Assembly: GCF_003143555.1 (NCBI RefSeq)
Contig: NZ_CP029347.1
Coordinates: 434,001 to 498,000, forward strand
Direction: 5' to 3'
From: Saliniradius amylolyticus
Lineage (GTDB): Bacteria > Pseudomonadota > Gammaproteobacteria > Enterobacterales > Alteromonadaceae
DNA length: 64,000 nt
A program made the translations under genes and the position numbers. Position 1 is the stretch's first letter. Each line of letters begins with the position of its first letter. Below, piece after piece: positions 56,840 through 64,000 of the stretch. The notes under the pieces are model-generated. The model was not told where the DNA came from and ran no database searches. It saw only the letters and a program-made list of their open reading frames with translations.

Positions 56840-58461
56840 ACCTCCGGGTGTGGGACCAGTACGTTTAGCGTGCGGGGACAAACCCGGATAGTGAGTTCGC
56901 TGGCACGGCGTTTTTCTCCGTCCAGCACATAATTAATGGACTGGCCTGCCCGGATTACGACCTGTTTAGGGGTAAAATGATGCGTCTTACCGGGAAGGGT
57001 TGTCTCGGTCATGCTTTCAAAGGTCAGCTCTAACAAGCTGGCAATGTGGCCGCTGACCCCTTCCTGCGCCGGTATCAGGGTCATATCCAGCAGTCCGTCG
57101 TCGAACCGGGGTTCGCCGCCGCCCCGGGCCAGAATGGATGAAAAAGGCGCGGCGTTAGCGATGACCACGCTGGCGGTGTCCTCGCTGAAGGGGGCTTCAT
57201 CGTCCAGCTGGTATTCCAGCTCCAGCGAGTCATTGGCATTAATGGCTTGCCAAAAGCCTTTCAAATAAGCGATCTGACCCTCGGCGTCCTTAGCCTCACG
57301 GTCGGCGTTTTCGATCATAGAGCATTCAAAACCCAGCCCCACCATCAGCAGGGCGGTTTCGTCATTGCAGTTGAGCGTGTCGATGCGTTGTGTGTACTGG
57401 CGAGTAATAACATCACAGGCGATATCCATCGGGATCAGGCTGGAGTGCTGGCCTAACAGCACCGAACTTAACGCATTGGCGGTACCCAGTGGCAGAATGC
57501 CCAGGGTGGCGTCACTGTCTACCATGGTCGCGGCCACCGCATTGACGGTGCCATCACCGCCGCCTGCAAACAGTCGCGTATGGCCCTGTTTCAAAGCCTG
57601 TCGGGCTAACTCAGAGGCACTGTGCTGCTCGGTGGTTTTGTACACCTCCAGTAAATAATACTGACTGAGCTTTTGCATGATCAGCGCCTTATGCCGCTGC
57701 CATTTACCGCCCCCGGCTACCGGGTTAATGATTAACGCCGCCGGGTCGCCAAAATGGAGGTGGTTGGTTTTTTTAAGGGCATTCAGCTGGCGCTTTTGAG
57801 AGCGGTTGAGCCGGGCAATACGGCGGGTGGCGCTGATATCGCTGAGCAGGCCTTTGACACTTTGTTCCGGGTTACACGCCAGCAAATACGCGGCGCTGAC
57901 AAACACCGAGCGCCCCCGCCCTAAGGCACAGTGAACAATAACGCTGCGGCCCTGACGAATGTGGTTGTGTAGCCAGTTCAGCGCCCGGTGTAACTCTTTG
58001 GCTGGCGGAAAGCGATGGTCCAGTACCGGAATATTCAGATAGTGCAGGTGCTCTTCATCCTCGCTCCAGTCCAGGCCATTAAACTCTGCAGTCACATCCA
58101 GTATGGCCACAATGCCTTCCTGTTTGAGCGTTTCAATATCGCTCTGAAACAGGCGGCTGCCCACATAAAGATGATCACTGAGCTGATGAAAGGCAGGGCC
58201 TTTATCCCGGTGACGACGCCATCGATTATACAGGCTGGAACCTAAGGTCACGGGCCATAACAGCCAGCGAATGTAGCGGGGAATGCGGCCATTGGCGCGC
58301 TTGCGAAACAGGCTGTGAATGCTGAACAGATAGCCGGTAGCGACGATACCCAGTGCCACGGCGGACCAGAACAGCACCAGCTTGATAAACCAATAAGGGG
58401 CCAGCAGACCCAGCATCAGGGCCACTAAGGCGCCACTAAAATAGCCTAAGGCAACTCGCAT
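56836..58461 (-). CDS. Membrane-bound fusion of a dual-specificity phosphatase and a diacylglycerol-kinase-like lipid kinase
   Basis: The 541-residue protein has two to three N-terminal hydrophobic segments (about 5-50 and 65-78), a dual-specificity phosphatase domain (about 90-235) and a lipid-kinase domain (about 237-540). The phosphatase shows HCALGRGRS with catalytic Cys and Arg and an upstream Asp in PVLDHRFPP. The kinase shows LIINPVAGGGKWQR and the glycine-rich FAGGGDGTVNAVAA of the DGK/sphingosine kinase superfamily, then PLGTANALS. Both halves look active. A role in membrane lipid phosphate turnover is plausible but inferred. Confidence 0.88.
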   Translation of the reverse strand: MRVALGYFSGALVALMLGLLAPYWFIKLVLFWSAVALGIVATGYLFSIHSLFRKRANGRIPRYIRWLLWPVTLGSSLYNRWRRHRDKGPAFHQLSDHLYVGSRLFQSDIETLKQEGIVAILDVTAEFNGLDWSEDEEHLHYLNIPVLDHRFPPAKELHRALNWLHNHIRQGRSVIVHCALGRGRSVFVSAAYLLACNPEQSVKGLLSDISATRRIARLNRSQKRQLNALKKTNHLHFGDPAALIINPVAGGGKWQRHKALIMQKLSQYYLLEVYKTTEQHSASELARQALKQGHTRLFAGGGDGTVNAVAATMVDSDATLGILPLGTANALSSVLLGQHSSLIPMDIACDVITRQYTQRIDTLNCNDETALLMVGLGFECSMIENADREAKDAEGQIAYLKGFWQAINANDSLELEYQLDDEAPFSEDTASVVIANAAPFSSILARGGGEPRFDDGLLDMTLIPAQEGVSGHIASLLELTFESMTETTLPGKTHHFTPKQVVIRAGQSINYVLDGEKRRASELTIRVCPRTLNVLVPHPEV

Positions 58462-58563
58462 CGACCCCCCTTTAAGGTTAACAATTCAAGTACTTACCAT
58501 TGAGTATGAGGGGGAAGCGCAGAAAGTAAAGGGACTGAAGGTCAGTCCCTGATGTCGTCGGTG

Positions 58564-59565
58564 CTAGTCGAGAATGGGGGGATAGGGCAGATAATCCTCG
58601 GCCCAAATTTGCTGCATCTTCTGCTGGTCAATATTGCCCCCGGAGAGTATGACCAAAACGGTTTTGGGGCTGGACTGTTCCTGTAGCCAGGCCGCCACCG
58701 CCGCCATGCTCATGGCCGAGGTGGGTTCTACATGCACCTTAAGCAGGTGTTGCAGCCACTGGGTCCAGTAGGCAATTTGCGCTTCTTCCACCTGATAAAA
58801 GTCATCCAGCTGTTTTAAAAACTCAAAGGTAATATCGCCCACCGCGGGCGTGGCCGCACCGTCGGCCAGGGTTTGTGGCGGCTGTTTTAAGGTGACGATC
58901 TTACCCTGAGCCAGCGACTGAGCGGCATCGTTGGCGGCCGTTGGCTCGGCACCGATCACCTCGGCTTTGGGGCTGAGAGCGCGGCTGGCTAAAAGGGTGC
59001 CGGACAACAGCCCGCCACCACCACAGGGCGCGCAAACCATATCCACTTCGCCCGTTTGGCTTAAAGCCTCAAGCGTGGCCGTGCCCTGTCCGGCGATAAT
59101 CTGCGGGTGATTAAAAGGCGGGATCCAAAGTGTATCCGGTTGTCTGGAAGCTTCGGCCACGGCCTTATCCGCCTCCAGGCGAGACTCACAGCGAACCAGC
59201 TCGGCGCCGTAATACTCGGTGGCAGCGGCCTTGACCGCCGAAATGCTGTTGGCGGTGTAGATGGTCACCGGAATGCCCAGTTCACCTGCCGCGTAGGCGA
59301 CCGCCTGAGCATGGTTGCCGGAGCTGTTGGCCACAATTCGCCTGGGCAATTGCTGGCGTTCGGCTAAGTCGGTAAGCACACTCATGGCGCCGCGCAGCTT
59401 AAAGGCACCGGTGCGCTGAAAGCACTCGGCCTTGAAGATCACCTTATGGCCCAGCCAACTGTCCAGCAGGCTGGACTGGAGTAATGGGGTCGGGGTGATA
59501 TAGGGTTTAATGCGTCCGGCGGCGGCCAGGACATGACTGAAATCGGGTAATGAATGCTCTGACAT
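58564..59565 (-). CDS. Threonine/serine dehydratase-like PLP enzyme
   Basis: A 333-residue fold-type II PLP protein. The PLP lysine is in RTGAFKLRGAMSVL, the phosphate or substrate loop is NSSGNHAQAVAYAA and the cofactor glycine loop is CGGGGLLSGTLL. There is no C-terminal ACT domain, so it resembles catabolic threonine dehydratase or serine racemase-type enzymes rather than IlvA. It is divergent from the aldo-keto reductase gene. L-threonine and L-serine deamination are the family's usual reactions. Confidence 0.9.
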   Translation of the reverse strand: MSEHSLPDFSHVLAAAGRIKPYITPTPLLQSSLLDSWLGHKVIFKAECFQRTGAFKLRGAMSVLTDLAERQQLPRRIVANSSGNHAQAVAYAAGELGIPVTIYTANSISAVKAAATEYYGAELVRCESRLEADKAVAEASRQPDTLWIPPFNHPQIIAGQGTATLEALSQTGEVDMVCAPCGGGGLLSGTLLASRALSPKAEVIGAEPTAANDAAQSLAQGKIVTLKQPPQTLADGAATPAVGDITFEFLKQLDDFYQVEEAQIAYWTQWLQHLLKVHVEPTSAMSMAAVAAWLQEQSSPKTVLVILSGGNIDQQKMQQIWAEDYLPYPPILD

Positions 59566-59660
59566 ACGTATGGAAACAGCAAAATGATGTGCGGCAATGT
59601 ATCATGTTTCAATTTGGTCGGGGAGCTTCCCCCGGGAATCCATAACAACGGAGACACCCT

Positions 59661-60557
59661 ATGCAGCGTACCGAACTGGTTAAAGGCGAGCTGAGCTTTT
59701 CCCGTATGATCCAGGGCTACTGGCGGCTGACTGACTGGCAGGTAACCACCCAACAGTTGGTGCAGTTTATCGAACAGGGCCTGGAGATGGGCATTACCAC
59801 CACGGATCACGCCGATGTCTATGGCGCTTTCACCGAGGAAGGCGTGTTTGGCAAGGCACTGAAGGCAGCGCCTCATCTGCGTGAGCAGATCGAGGTGGTT
59901 ACCAAGTGCGGCATTCTTTTTCCCTGCGACAATCAGCCCAGAGTGCACGAGAAACATTACAACACCAGCACGGACTATATTATCGCCAGTGCCGAACGGT
60001 CTTTGAAAGAGCTGTGTATCGACACCATCGATGTGTTGCTGATTCACCGCCCCGACCCCTTGATGGACGCCGACGCGGTAGCCGAAGCCTTTCACCGCCT
60101 GCAGAAAGACGGCAAGGTGCGCCACTTTGGGGTGTCCAACTTCACTGTGCCTCAGTTTGAGTTGCTTCAGTCACGGCTGGAGACACCACTGGTGACCAAT
60201 CAACTGGAAATCAGCGCCGTACACAGCGACTACCTGTTTGACGGCAATCTGGACTTCCTCCAGCAGCAGCGCATCGCGCCGATGGCCTGGTCCTGTCTGG
60301 GCGGCGGCGATGTGTTTAGCGCCGATGAGTTTGCGCCCCTGCGTAAGGTCGCCGAGCGAATCGGTGAGCATTACAACGCCAGTTTGGACCAGATACTGCT
60401 CGCCTTTGTGCTGGCGTTGCCTTGTCAGGCCATGCCGCTGCTGGGCAGTGGTAATATTGAGCGTATCCGTCGTCAGGTACAGGCGCTGGATATCAAGCTG
60501 GACCGCCAGCACTGGTTCGCGTTACTGGAAGCGGCTCGCGGCGTCGAGGTGCCCTAA
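59661..60557 (+). CDS. Aldo/keto reductase family oxidoreductase (YdhF-like)
   Basis: A 298-residue TIM-barrel NADPH-dependent carbonyl reductase. The catalytic tetrad can be placed: Asp and Tyr in TTDHADVYGAF, Lys in VVTKCGI, His in LLIHRPDPL. SLKELCIDTIDVLLIHRPDPLMD and FGVSNFTVPQFELLQ are typical. It is close in pattern to E. coli YdhF. The natural substrate is not known. It ends before the fold-back-rich intergenic region. Confidence 0.9.
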   Translation: MQRTELVKGELSFSRMIQGYWRLTDWQVTTQQLVQFIEQGLEMGITTTDHADVYGAFTEEGVFGKALKAAPHLREQIEVVTKCGILFPCDNQPRVHEKHYNTSTDYIIASAERSLKELCIDTIDVLLIHRPDPLMDADAVAEAFHRLQKDGKVRHFGVSNFTVPQFELLQSRLETPLVTNQLEISAVHSDYLFDGNLDFLQQQRIAPMAWSCLGGGDVFSADEFAPLRKVAERIGEHYNASLDQILLAFVLALPCQAMPLLGSGNIERIRRQVQALDIKLDRQHWFALLEAARGVEVP

Positions 60558-60804
60558 GGGCGCGGCCCTTTTGAGGCGGCTGCGTGCCCCTACGCAACAG
60601 GGGACTCGTACTTAACCCGTCGTCGGGACCCATTGCCAGCATTAGCCTCTGTGCTGAATATTAAACGCGAAACTTAAAGTAATAGTCACCCCTGACTTGA
60701 TCAGGGGGCCACGTCTAATATTGGCCTCCGTGCCTGATACGACACGTCATCCCTGACGCGCCGGCCCCTTTTGGAAAGACCCAAAAGGGGCGAAAAGGTC
60801 TTTA

Positions 60805-60957
60805 GTCGCTGCTGACTTTCCGGGAACCTTACCGACCCAAGGCTCTGACTGCATCGAACCGGCTCAAGGTAGCGTCCTGCAAGGCTATCGCCTCGCGAAA
60901 TCGTCCAGGATTTCGCGTTCGATTGAGCCTTGTGTCGGTAAGGAAAAGTCAAAGCGA
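60805..60957. repeat. Nested 153-nt imperfect palindrome
   Basis: The outer arms include GTCGCT / AGCGAC and TGACTTT / AAAGTCA. The middle arms at 60827-60845 and 60925-60943 are 19 bp with one mismatch (CCTTACCGAC then CCAAGGCTC). The inner stem CGCGAAATC / GATTTCGCG (60894-60917) is perfect. The whole would fold into one long hairpin. Confidence 0.85.
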
Positions 60958-61413
60958 CAAGGAGTAAACCCAACCAGCACCGTCACCCTGAGCTTGTCTC
61001 AGGGTCTCCAACATTAGACTGAGAAGCTTCGGTTTTGCACCCTTGGCCCGTTAAAACACCCTGTGGCGGGCAGGCGCCGGAAAAAGTGGGTTAATCATCA
61101 TGGATGAGGATTAAGCGAAGACGAACAGGGAGTGAGTGTGAGCGACCGACTTTTTGCAAGCCTGACCGGTACGCTTAGGGTGTCCACGGGCCACTAGGTC
61201 TTTTTCGCTACTTTTGTGAGCTGACAAAAGTGGCTGGCTCGCCACGGAAGGCGAGTCATATCCAGCAGGGAAAGCCTGTGTTGACCGTCTTATGAAGAAG
61301 ATAAGTGGACAATCGCGTAAGAGACAACATACTTCGGCTTAGTGTTATGGGATTACGTTGGCCGCGGATTAGGCGGGTATTTTCAATTTGCTTACAAACA
61401 CTTAGAAAGTTTT

Positions 61414-61421
61414 GCTATGGT
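61414..61421 (+). promoter_or_regulatory. Possible extended -10 element of the HEPN-like gene
   Basis: GCTATGGT preceded by T gives a TG-n-TATGGT extended -10 pattern, 27 nt before the ATG. No good -35 partner is seen, so this is tentative. Confidence 0.3.
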
Positions 61422-61447
61422 AAGGAAAATAGTTATTAAGGATATTG

Positions 61448-62293
61448 ATGCCTAAGATACCATACTGGCTAACTATAAATTCAGATTTCGAAGAGAAGCT
61501 TTCGGACTCAGAATGTTTTTCATACTTTGAAACAAACAGTGTAAGTAATGGCGACTCCCCCTTGGTTGAGCACGGTAAGCGCTTTGTCGAAATGCTTTAT
61601 AATATGGGTTGTCCTACTCACGATAAAATCTGGATTTTCGTCAAAGAACCTCTAGATAATAAGCTTTCGCATCACGTAGGCACATTGTTCGCCTTACTTA
61701 GCAGAGTAAAAAGTGATAACGCTCTCAGTGAGCACGGTACTGTTTCGCTTGACGGTAGCGGTGCTTTTATTGACCGGCAGCCGCCACATCCTGATATAAA
61801 AGATAACGTGTACACTGTTCGGCCATTTGTGCCAGGTGAAGCAGATGCAACTTTCCTGTTAGCAAGAAATATCGTAGAGCGCTCATTATTCAACGATTAT
61901 TTCCATCAATTCAGTTACTTAAAGGAGCTACGTTGTACAGACCCATTCCTTGGATATCTAGGGCTTTGGTCCTTTATAGAAATTGAGTGGGCCGATGACC
62001 CAAAGAAAACAGACATGAATAAGTCGCTCAAGTCTTTACTTGAAGGCGCTTTTCATAATCAACCAGAAAACAAAAGGAAGTTCAATAAGAGGCTCAAATA
62101 CATATCTAGTCAAGTAGGGGAGTCTGTAGGCGAATATTCAATTCGTAACCTTTTAGCACATGGCAAATGTCGCAAAGTATCCTCCGACTGGAATGAGGAA
62201 ATGAATATTGAGTTTCATGCCATTCATGATGATCTTTTCAAGATCGTTCTTGCAGGCATTGAAAAGAAGATTAGAGATAATATCCGAGATTAG
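61448..62293 (+). CDS. A+T-rich hypothetical protein with a HEPN-like RNLLAHG motif
   Basis: A 281-residue protein, no signal peptide or membrane segment. The only recognisable motif is RNLLAHGKCRK, with R233 and H238 in R-N-x3-H spacing, the hallmark of HEPN RNase domains, at the start of a predicted helix. The surrounding helices (NKSLKSLLEGAFH, KFNKRLKYISSQVG) fit the all-helical HEPN fold. The gene is visibly richer in A+T than its neighbours and stands alone between fold-back DNA and a sensor gene, which suggests recent acquisition. The ATG follows AAGGATATTG. Function unknown; a defence or toxin role is conjecture. Confidence 0.72.
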   Translation: MPKIPYWLTINSDFEEKLSDSECFSYFETNSVSNGDSPLVEHGKRFVEMLYNMGCPTHDKIWIFVKEPLDNKLSHHVGTLFALLSRVKSDNALSEHGTVSLDGSGAFIDRQPPHPDIKDNVYTVRPFVPGEADATFLLARNIVERSLFNDYFHQFSYLKELRCTDPFLGYLGLWSFIEIEWADDPKKTDMNKSLKSLLEGAFHNQPENKRKFNKRLKYISSQVGESVGEYSIRNLLAHGKCRKVSSDWNEEMNIEFHAIHDDLFKIVLAGIEKKIRDNIRD

Positions 62294-62513
62294 AAGTCCG
62301 AACTAATAGTTAATTTGTTGATTGGTGCATTATCGATAAAAGTCTGGGAGTCGCTCACTTTTACTCAAAAACGCAATATGCTTAAGATCTGATATACATA
62401 GCCGCTTTCCAAGATTTAAGTTATCTAAGCCGGCTACCGACTAGCAAGTCGTTCATAAAGCTGTCATTTTCACTGCCTACAATGACGCCAATTCTTTTGG
62501 GGTCATTGTTGTT
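62294..62513. other. Intergenic stretch before the PAS sensor gene
   Basis: 220 nt with no gene. Two short dyads occur: CGACT / AGTCG (about 62437-62450) and GTCATT / AATGAC (about 62462-62485). The latter may be an operator or part of the promoter of the downstream gene. Confidence 0.4.
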
Positions 62514-64000
62514 ATGTCGTTCAATGTCTTTAACCGGGTCAACGGACTGCCCCTGACGATATTTGTTTTACTCTCATCGCTGTTTCTGTTTTTAGGTTGG
62601 TATCTGGAAAGTCAGGAGCAGCAGAGTCGCGAGTCTAAGGCCCGGGTGGTGGCGCAGCAGGTGGCGTCCAGCATCGAGGTGTTCGCCGCCGATCGGCGCC
62701 GGGCGCTGAAAGACCTGATGATCACCTGGCCCGATTATCATCCGAATCCGGTGGACTGGTTTCAGGCCCATGCCAAGACCTTACAGTATGTACTGCCCGG
62801 CTTTGACGACATTATCTGGGCGAATCCTCAGCAGCGTATTGTCTGGAGTATCAACCCTGACTATCGCGACAGCATAAAGCAGATACCCCTGAGTAATTAT
62901 GGTCTTAACTTCGACGCGACTGAGGCCGGCGAGTTTGCCACCGCACTGAAAAAACGTGAGGACAGCCAGTTTTACGTGTTTATCGCCCGCGCTATCAATC
63001 CCTACGAACTGGAGCATGGTTATGTGGCGGCCAGCTTCGATATTCGTTCTACTTTGTTTGTGATGGTGGGCGAGCTAGTGGGCGGGGACTTTAGTCTGGC
63101 GGTCAGCGATGGCGGGCAGGTGCTCAAAAGCAACAATCAGTTTGATGTCAGCCAGCCGGTGGTGCATCAACCAGTGAGTTTTGCCGGGCGCGACTGGACG
63201 TTGAGTCTGCAGGCCGATCGCCCGGAAATCAGCCCAGGTGCGGTGCTGGCGGTACTGGGGGTGCTCATGTCGTCGCTGATCGCTTTTTTCCTTCATCGTC
63301 AGCTTAAGTCGGCGTTCCGGCTGAATCTGTCGCAGGAGCGATACCGCGCAGCCAGTGAGTCGGCGCTGGATGCCATCCTGGTGTTCGCCGAACAATCTCA
63401 TGGGCAGGATTTTGATCTGGTGGAGGCCAATCAGGTGGCTCGCCAACTGTTCAGTGCTAATCAACTGAATTTCAAGGCATACCCTTTATCTCGGCAACTG
63501 GAACGGCTGGAACTGGAATCGTTAATGATGCCTGCCCTGGAGGTGTGCCGTTCGGGCGCAGGTTATGAAAAGACCGTGCAGGTACACAGCAGGTGGGTGC
63601 GGGCCGAGTGGATCAAGATTCAGATCGTCAAGGCCGGGCAGGGTATTGCCGTAACGGTCAGAGACATCACCGCAGATTATCATAACCAACAGGCGCTGGA
63701 GGCCAGTGAAGCGAAGTTCCGACGTCTGGTGGAAAACCTCAACGGCCACTTTATCTACTCACACGGTCTGGATGGCGAGGTGTCTTTTGTCAGCAACAGC
63801 GTGACCGATATTCTGGGCTATTCACCAGACTGGTTCCGGAACAATCACGATCAGTGCATTAAAACTCAGCCTCAGATTATCAAGATGGTGCGTGGGCAGC
63901 TGCTTATGGGTGTGCGTCCCGACCCCTATATTGTGGAGTATTACACTGCCGATGGAGAAATCCGGCAGATCGAATACCGTGACTCGCCGGTGTTTGACGA
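62514..64000 (+). CDS. Membrane sensor protein with PAS domains (3' end outside the window)
   Basis: The frame is open from an ATG (MSFNVFKRVNGLPLTIFVLL) to the end of the window, at least 495 codons. It has one membrane helix (about 13-32), a periplasmic sensor (about 33-240, with YVFIARAINPYELEHGYVAASFDI), a second helix (about 242-262) and PAS-type segments from about 275 on (RYRAASESALDAILVF, then AKFRRLVENLNGHFIYSHG and VSNSVTDILGYSPDWF). Such proteins end in GGDEF/EAL or histidine kinase domains, none of which is reached here. The output cannot be named. Confidence 0.85.
   Translation, partial: MSFNVFNRVNGLPLTIFVLLSSLFLFLGWYLESQEQQSRESKARVVAQQVASSIEVFAADRRRALKDLMITWPDYHPNPVDWFQAHAKTLQYVLPGFDDIIWANPQQRIVWSINPDYRDSIKQIPLSNYGLNFDATEAGEFATALKKREDSQFYVFIARAINPYELEHGYVAASFDIRSTLFVMVGELVGGDFSLAVSDGGQVLKSNNQFDVSQPVVHQPVSFAGRDWTLSLQADRPEISPGAVLAVLGVLMSSLIAFFLHRQLKSAFRLNLSQERYRAASESALDAILVFAEQSHGQDFDLVEANQVARQLFSANQLNFKAYPLSRQLERLELESLMMPALEVCRSGAGYEKTVQVHSRWVRAEWIKIQIVKAGQGIAVTVRDITADYHNQQALEASEAKFRRLVENLNGHFIYSHGLDGEVSFVSNSVTDILGYSPDWFRNNHDQCIKTQPQIIKMVRGQLLMGVRPDPYIVEYYTADGEIRQIEYRDSPVFD

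Larger units (their letters stand above)
60558..61447. other. Fold-back-rich intergenic region of 0.9 kb
   Basis: No gene is credible in this 890-nt stretch, although a few frames stay open. It holds at least six dyads: CCCCTGA / TCAGGGG (60689-60707), ACCCTGAG / CTCAGGGT (60985-61005), CCCCTTTTGG / CCAAAAGGGG (60765-60790), the 153-nt nested palindrome at 60805-60957, ACTTTTGT / ACAAAAGT (61210-61231) and CTCGCC / GGCGAG (61238-61255). The dyads at 60689 and 60985 share the layout GTCACCC...AGGG followed by ACGTCTAATATT or ACATTAGAC. Such elements recur between genes in many proteobacteria, which fits a dispersed MITE or REP-like family. Confidence 0.7.

Noticed and set aside
60701-60973. 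90-codon minus-strand frame in the fold-back region
   Set aside because: It spans the palindrome arms and shows no coding-like composition or ribosome site.

Overview
The window reads as chromosomal DNA of a sodium-using, probably marine gammaproteobacterium, most likely of the Alteromonadales. The grounds are the lptD-surA-pdxA block with djlA divergent, a complete six-gene Na+-NQR operon with its maturation genes, FabV, a TRAP transporter, and many secreted or surface peptidases. The genus is an inference from gene content and order. I see no rRNA, tRNA, CRISPR array or intact insertion sequence. Nearly all reading frames look intact and tightly packed.

Layout: 0-5 kb is envelope biogenesis (pdxA, surA and lptD on the minus strand, djlA on the plus strand). 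5-7 kb holds a periplasmic cyclophilin, an AlkB-like dioxygenase and a BolA protein. 7-10 kb is a three-gene TRAP operon for a carboxylate, probably a 2-oxoacid. 10-19 kb holds fabV, then nqrABCDEF, apbE and nqrM: the pump, the flavin transferase that attaches FMN to NqrB and NqrC, and an iron-delivery factor. 19-27 kb holds SOS-controlled dinB, a leucyl aminopeptidase, a metallo-beta-lactamase-fold protein, two small envelope proteins, a 2-hydroxyacid dehydrogenase, an M23 endopeptidase and tyrS.

27-34.5 kb is more accessory in character. It has a solute-binding protein, an unrecognised membrane protein, a short cation diffusion facilitator beside a GDCCVxC protein, and a 1390-residue secreted zinc peptidase of the M60/ImpA type. 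That peptidase has a duplicated N-terminal domain joined by an acidic 11-residue tandem repeat, and an unusual iterated promoter lies upstream. 34.6-42.5 kb holds Na/phosphate symport, purU, thpR, hrpB and mrcB. 42.6-48 kb holds an S9 peptidase, an alpha/beta hydrolase lipoprotein and a chemoreceptor. 48-54 kb holds hemL-pyrB, an orphan ParA plus ribbon-helix-helix pair, hemJ and a CLC protein. 54-60.5 kb holds erpA with a coupled tandem solute-binding protein, a GST, a phosphatase-lipid kinase fusion, a dehydratase and an aldo-keto reductase. 60.6-62.3 kb has fold-back repeats and an A+T-rich gene with an RNLLAHG (HEPN-like) motif. The window ends inside a PAS sensor gene.

The strongest leads are the ImpA-like protein with its repeats and promoter array, the 22-bp perfect inverted repeat just before nqrA, the ParA/RHH pair with a candidate operator, and the HEPN-like gene beside fold-back DNA. 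None is a proven new system. Each is described with a decisive check.
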